Part shown: positions 4,490 through 5,824 of the stretch, in pieces
How the letters are laid out: every line of letters begins with the position of its first letter
Numbering within the stretch: position 1 is the stretch's first letter
Assembly (NCBI GenBank): GCA_003452695.1
Contig: DMNP01000047.1
Span: 1-5,824 of the forward strand
Source of the DNA: Eggerthellaceae bacterium
Lineage (GTDB): Bacteria; Actinomycetota; Coriobacteriia; Coriobacteriales; Eggerthellaceae
Length of the DNA stretch: 5,824 nt
Direction: 5' to 3'
Notes under the pieces: model-generated
Told to the model about the DNA's origin: nothing
The model's database searches: none
The model's input: only the letters and a program-made list of their open reading frames with translations
Made by a program: the position numbers and the translations under genes

Positions 4490-4849
4490 CTAGCCGACCT
4501 CGCCGAGAGCGTTGATGTGGTGCTTGAGGAGCGCCCTGTCGTTGCCGATGACCAGAAGCGAGACGGTGTCGAGCCTGACGGCGCAGTCCGTGATGTCGGC
4601 ATCTGTGAGGTACGCGGCTGCGATGCGCTCGAACGCCTTGCGGTCGCGGGCGATTTCGGGGATGCCCTCGCCGACGTTATCGCGGACCTGGGTGGTGATG
4701 AAGACCAGCGCGTCCCCGTCGCGGGCGATAAAGTCCACGGCGTCCTGCCCGTGCGCCCACCCGTCCTCGACGACCGCATAGCCCTTGATTTCAAGGTACC
4801 TACGGACTGCCGCGTGAGCCTTGCTGGTGATGGTGGTGGTTGCGTTCAT
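4490..4849 (-). CDS. YraN/UPF0102-like protein lacking the canonical catalytic residues
   Basis: A 119-residue protein starting at ATG 4849 behind AAGGAGGT (4853-4860). The frame is open to 5092, but the sequence before this ATG is not protein-like. The layout follows the YraN/UPF0102 endonuclease-like fold: an N-terminal helix (AHAAVRRYLEIKGYAVVEDGW, residues 11-31 overall), then VDFIARDGDALVFI (38-51), KAFERIAAAYL (71-81) and VRLDTVSLLVIGNDRALLKHHINALG (91-116). In typical members the strand reads GE-I-D-L-I then VFVE-V-K. Here the Asp is kept (D39), but the first Glu is Ala (A37), the second Glu is Thr (T52) and the Lys is Gln (Q54). Nuclease activity is therefore doubtful, while a DNA- or protein-binding role remains possible. 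I recall similarly altered YraN-like proteins in Coriobacteriia, so this may be a subfamily trait rather than decay. It is a single gene with its own terminator. Confidence 0.82.
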   Translation of the reverse strand: MNATTTITSKAHAAVRRYLEIKGYAVVEDGWAHGQDAVDFIARDGDALVFITTQVRDNVGEGIPEIARDRKAFERIAAAYLTDADITDCAVRLDTVSLLVIGNDRALLKHHINALGEVG

Positions 4850-4946
4850 GATGACCTCCTTGGTTTCGCGGCCGGGCCCTTTGCCCTGCCTTGTGATGCG
4901 GAAAACGCAGCCGGTAGGTGGGCCGCGCAAGGAGCCAAGCGCTAAG

Positions 4947-5004
4947 TTTTCCAAGTCGGAGACGTGAATTTTCCGAAATGCCCTTGGAGGAAAAATCTGG
5001 AAAA
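4947..5004. repeat. Four TTTTCC/GGAAAA blocks with near-helical spacing
   Basis: TTTTCC occurs at 4947-4952 and 4969-4974, and its complement GGAAAA at 4989-4994 and 4999-5004. The intervals are 22, 20 and 10 bp. This AT-tract cluster stands out in GC-rich DNA and lies about 100-155 bp upstream of the YraN-like gene start. It could be an intrinsically bent segment, an iterated binding site or part of a promoter. It sits in a stretch (4850-5090) that otherwise holds no convincing gene. Confidence 0.45.
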
Positions 5005-5069
5005 GTTCGCGCGCCTTGCGCGTCGCAACCGCGGATGCGAGCATGCGCCTCCAAGGCATGCAAGGGCAT
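4978..5069. repeat. Inverted repeat with two alternative right arms
   Basis: CCTTGGAGG (4982-4990) is the exact reverse complement of CCTCCAAGG (5048-5056). The overlapping ATGCCCTTG (4978-4986) is the exact reverse complement of CAAGGGCAT (5061-5069). One left arm can thus pair with either of two right arms. The right side also has GCATG at 5041, 5056 and 5066. Mutually exclusive folding of this kind could be regulatory in RNA, though chance repetition in skewed sequence is possible. Confidence 0.4.
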
Positions 5070-5090
5070 GTCCGCAAAACGGGGGGCATC

Positions 5091-5254
5091 ATGAGTGCGC
5101 GACGTCACCGAAGGCATCAGAGGTTCGGCGCTTCGAGAAACAGGCGTCGGGAAAACGGGAACGCGGGCGTACGGCGCACCTCAACTCAACTGCCAGGCAA
5201 GAACTCGACGCATTGACCTCGGAGCCGGCCGAAAGCATCATCGAAGAGGCATGA
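5091..5254 (+). pseudogene. Possible frameshifted small ribbon-helix-helix-like gene
   Basis: ATG 5091 follows a G run (5081-5086) that could act as a ribosome site. In its own frame it gives only a 41-residue Arg-rich peptide ending at 5216. In the next frame the sequence from 5099 to the TGA at 5252-5254 is far more protein-like: charged KASEVRRFEKQASGKRERG, then GRTAHLNSTARQELDALT and EPAESIIEEA. The latter resembles the strand-helix-helix of ribbon-helix-helix regulators, though the last helix is short. Removing one CG from the GCGCG at 5097-5101 would join ATG AGT GCG directly to ACG TCA in this frame and restore a 53-residue protein. This points to a 2-bp expansion that broke the gene. 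Alternatives are a sequencing error or a non-coding coincidence. It has no partner gene in the same orientation. Confidence 0.35.
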
Positions 5255-5290
5255 GCGATACCGTCCTTGTACAGCAAAAGGCTCAAGGAG

Positions 5291-5788
5291 CTACAAGAGC
5301 AGCTGCCTCACTTCGTCGATATGCGCCGGATCAATGCCGTCACGCTCCATCAGGGCAACGACGCACTCGTTCTCCGCCTTCATACGCGTCTCCCAGGCCG
5401 TGAGGTCGTCCGTTTTGCATCCCGTCTCCTCATCGCGCACGATCCGGGCGATTGCAATCGCGTCGACCCAGCCGAGGCCGAACCTGCCTCGCACCTCGCA
5501 TGAAAGGTCGTACATCCCCGTAGCTCCACGCCCATATTTCGAAGCGTAGTCGGCGCGCGCCCCATACTTGAGGATCCGTACGACCTGAGTCCCTACGTAC
5601 CATGCGCCGAGATTCCAGATCATGCTGATGGCATAGAGGCTAACTCCAAGCAGCGCCTCCTCGCCCGCGCCGACGTTGGTGCGCAGCCAATAAAGCAGGT
5701 CGCAGAAGCGTCTCCTCGCCTGCGCCTGTTCGTCGGCCTCACCAGTGTGCCGCGATGCTACGGGGGTCGATGTCCTGGTGTTTTCCAT
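5291..5788 (-). CDS. Hypothetical 165-residue protein with one hydrophobic segment
   Basis: Starts at ATG 5788 with AGGAGA seven bases upstream. A TAGATT (minus strand, plus 5804-5809) slightly further up might be a -10 box, but its -35 would be at or beyond the window edge. I do not recognise a family. Residues 1-27 are polar and probably disordered (MENTRTSTPVASRHTGEADE). Residues 28-38 read FCDLLYWLRTN. A stretch from about 45 to 70 has no charged residue (ALLGVSLYAISMIWNLGAWY and on to VV), so it is a candidate membrane-spanning or deeply buried helix. The C-terminal half (about 75-165) is soluble-looking, with GRFGLGWVDAIAIARIVRDEETG and an acidic helical end. If the hydrophobic helix crosses the membrane, the protein would have one pass. 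It stands alone as cargo at the right end of the window, and no terminator is evident in the 36 bp between its stop and the preceding feature. Confidence 0.8.
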   Translation of the reverse strand: MENTRTSTPVASRHTGEADEQAQARRRFCDLLYWLRTNVGAGEEALLGVSLYAISMIWNLGAWYVGTQVVRILKYGARADYASKYGRGATGMYDLSCEVRGRFGLGWVDAIAIARIVRDEETGCKTDDLTAWETRMKAENECVVALMERDGIDPAHIDEVRQLLL

Positions 5789-5824
5789 CGTCGTCTCCTG
5801 TCTAATCTAGAGGTCATCCGTCCC

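Noticed and set aside
4217..4945. Plus-strand open frame of 242 residues
   Set aside because: It is antisense to the YraN-like gene and runs through its terminator. The translation is Asp/Gly/Val-rich, as expected for the complement of a GC-rich gene.
4850..5092. N-terminal extension of the YraN-like protein to a start at 5092
   Set aside because: The extension covers repeat-rich DNA and lacks family resemblance. AAGGAGGT directly precedes the ATG at 4849.
5095..5403. Plus-strand open frame of 102 residues
   Set aside because: Its right half is the complement of the 165-residue minus-strand gene and its left half is out of frame with the more protein-like 5099-5254 reading.
1149..5824. Recurring GGGACGG word (1149-1155, and minus strand at 4148-4154 and 5818-5824) as a possible shared regulatory motif
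   Set aside because: Seven bases in GC-rich sequence, once within a terminator stem. Two copies lie upstream of minus-strand starts, but their surroundings and spacing differ.
1..5824. CRISPR array, tRNA, rRNA or plasmid iteron origin
   Set aside because: No regularly spaced long direct repeats, cloverleaf or Rep-like gene was seen. The only tandem-like pair is the operator repeat at 2891-2940.

Overview
The window is GC-rich, high-coding-density bacterial DNA from a mobile element. It is most simply read as part of an integrative mobilizable element or a mobilizable plasmid. GC-rich codon use, strong AGGAGG-type ribosome sites and a YraN-like protein of the style I associate with gut Coriobacteriia (Eggerthellaceae and relatives) suggest such a host. 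That taxonomic guess is inference and was not tested by any search.

Layout. (1) 1-1122: the C-terminal catalytic part of a tyrosine integrase, cut by the left window edge, is followed by a lower-GC remnant of the C-terminus of a large serine recombinase. A perfect 8-bp inverted repeat lies exactly at their junction. (2) 1148-2669, minus strand: a MobA/MobL (MobQ-type) relaxase gene followed by a closely coupled 120-residue gene of unknown function and a hairpin terminator. (3) 2670-2960: a regulatory and transfer-origin region. It holds a stack of hairpins, an oriT-like inverted repeat followed by an IncQ/R1162-like TGCG/CCCT nick core, and an AT-rich island. The island carries two near-identical operator-like sites, 32 bp apart, lying across divergent promoters. 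(4) 2961-3755, plus strand: a tight three-gene operon encoding a MobC/TraD-like coiled-coil protein and two small proteins, one with a helix-turn-helix-like segment. (5) 3752-4144, minus: a very acidic, lysine-free 130-residue protein whose stop codon overlaps that of the plus-strand operon inside a perfect palindrome. (6) 4443-4849, minus: a YraN/UPF0102-like protein that has lost the canonical catalytic E-x-K, with a strong terminator. (7) 4850-5254: a repeat-rich non-coding stretch, then what looks like a frameshifted small ribbon-helix-helix-like gene on the plus strand. (8) 5291-5788, minus: a 165-residue protein of unknown function with one uncharged hydrophobic segment.

How it fits together. 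The relaxase, the oriT and the divergent MobC-like gene form a compact mobilization module arranged like RSF1010/R1162, with mobC and mobA divergent around oriT. No type IV secretion genes or coupling protein are visible, so transfer would rely on a helper. The paired operators probably coordinate both arms of the module; the 63-residue HTH-like protein, the MobC-like protein or the relaxase could be the repressor. The genes right of 3752 look like accessory cargo. I did not find a CRISPR array, tRNA, rRNA or a recognisable toxin-antitoxin pair. The most notable items are the oriT/operator region and the degenerate YraN-like gene.
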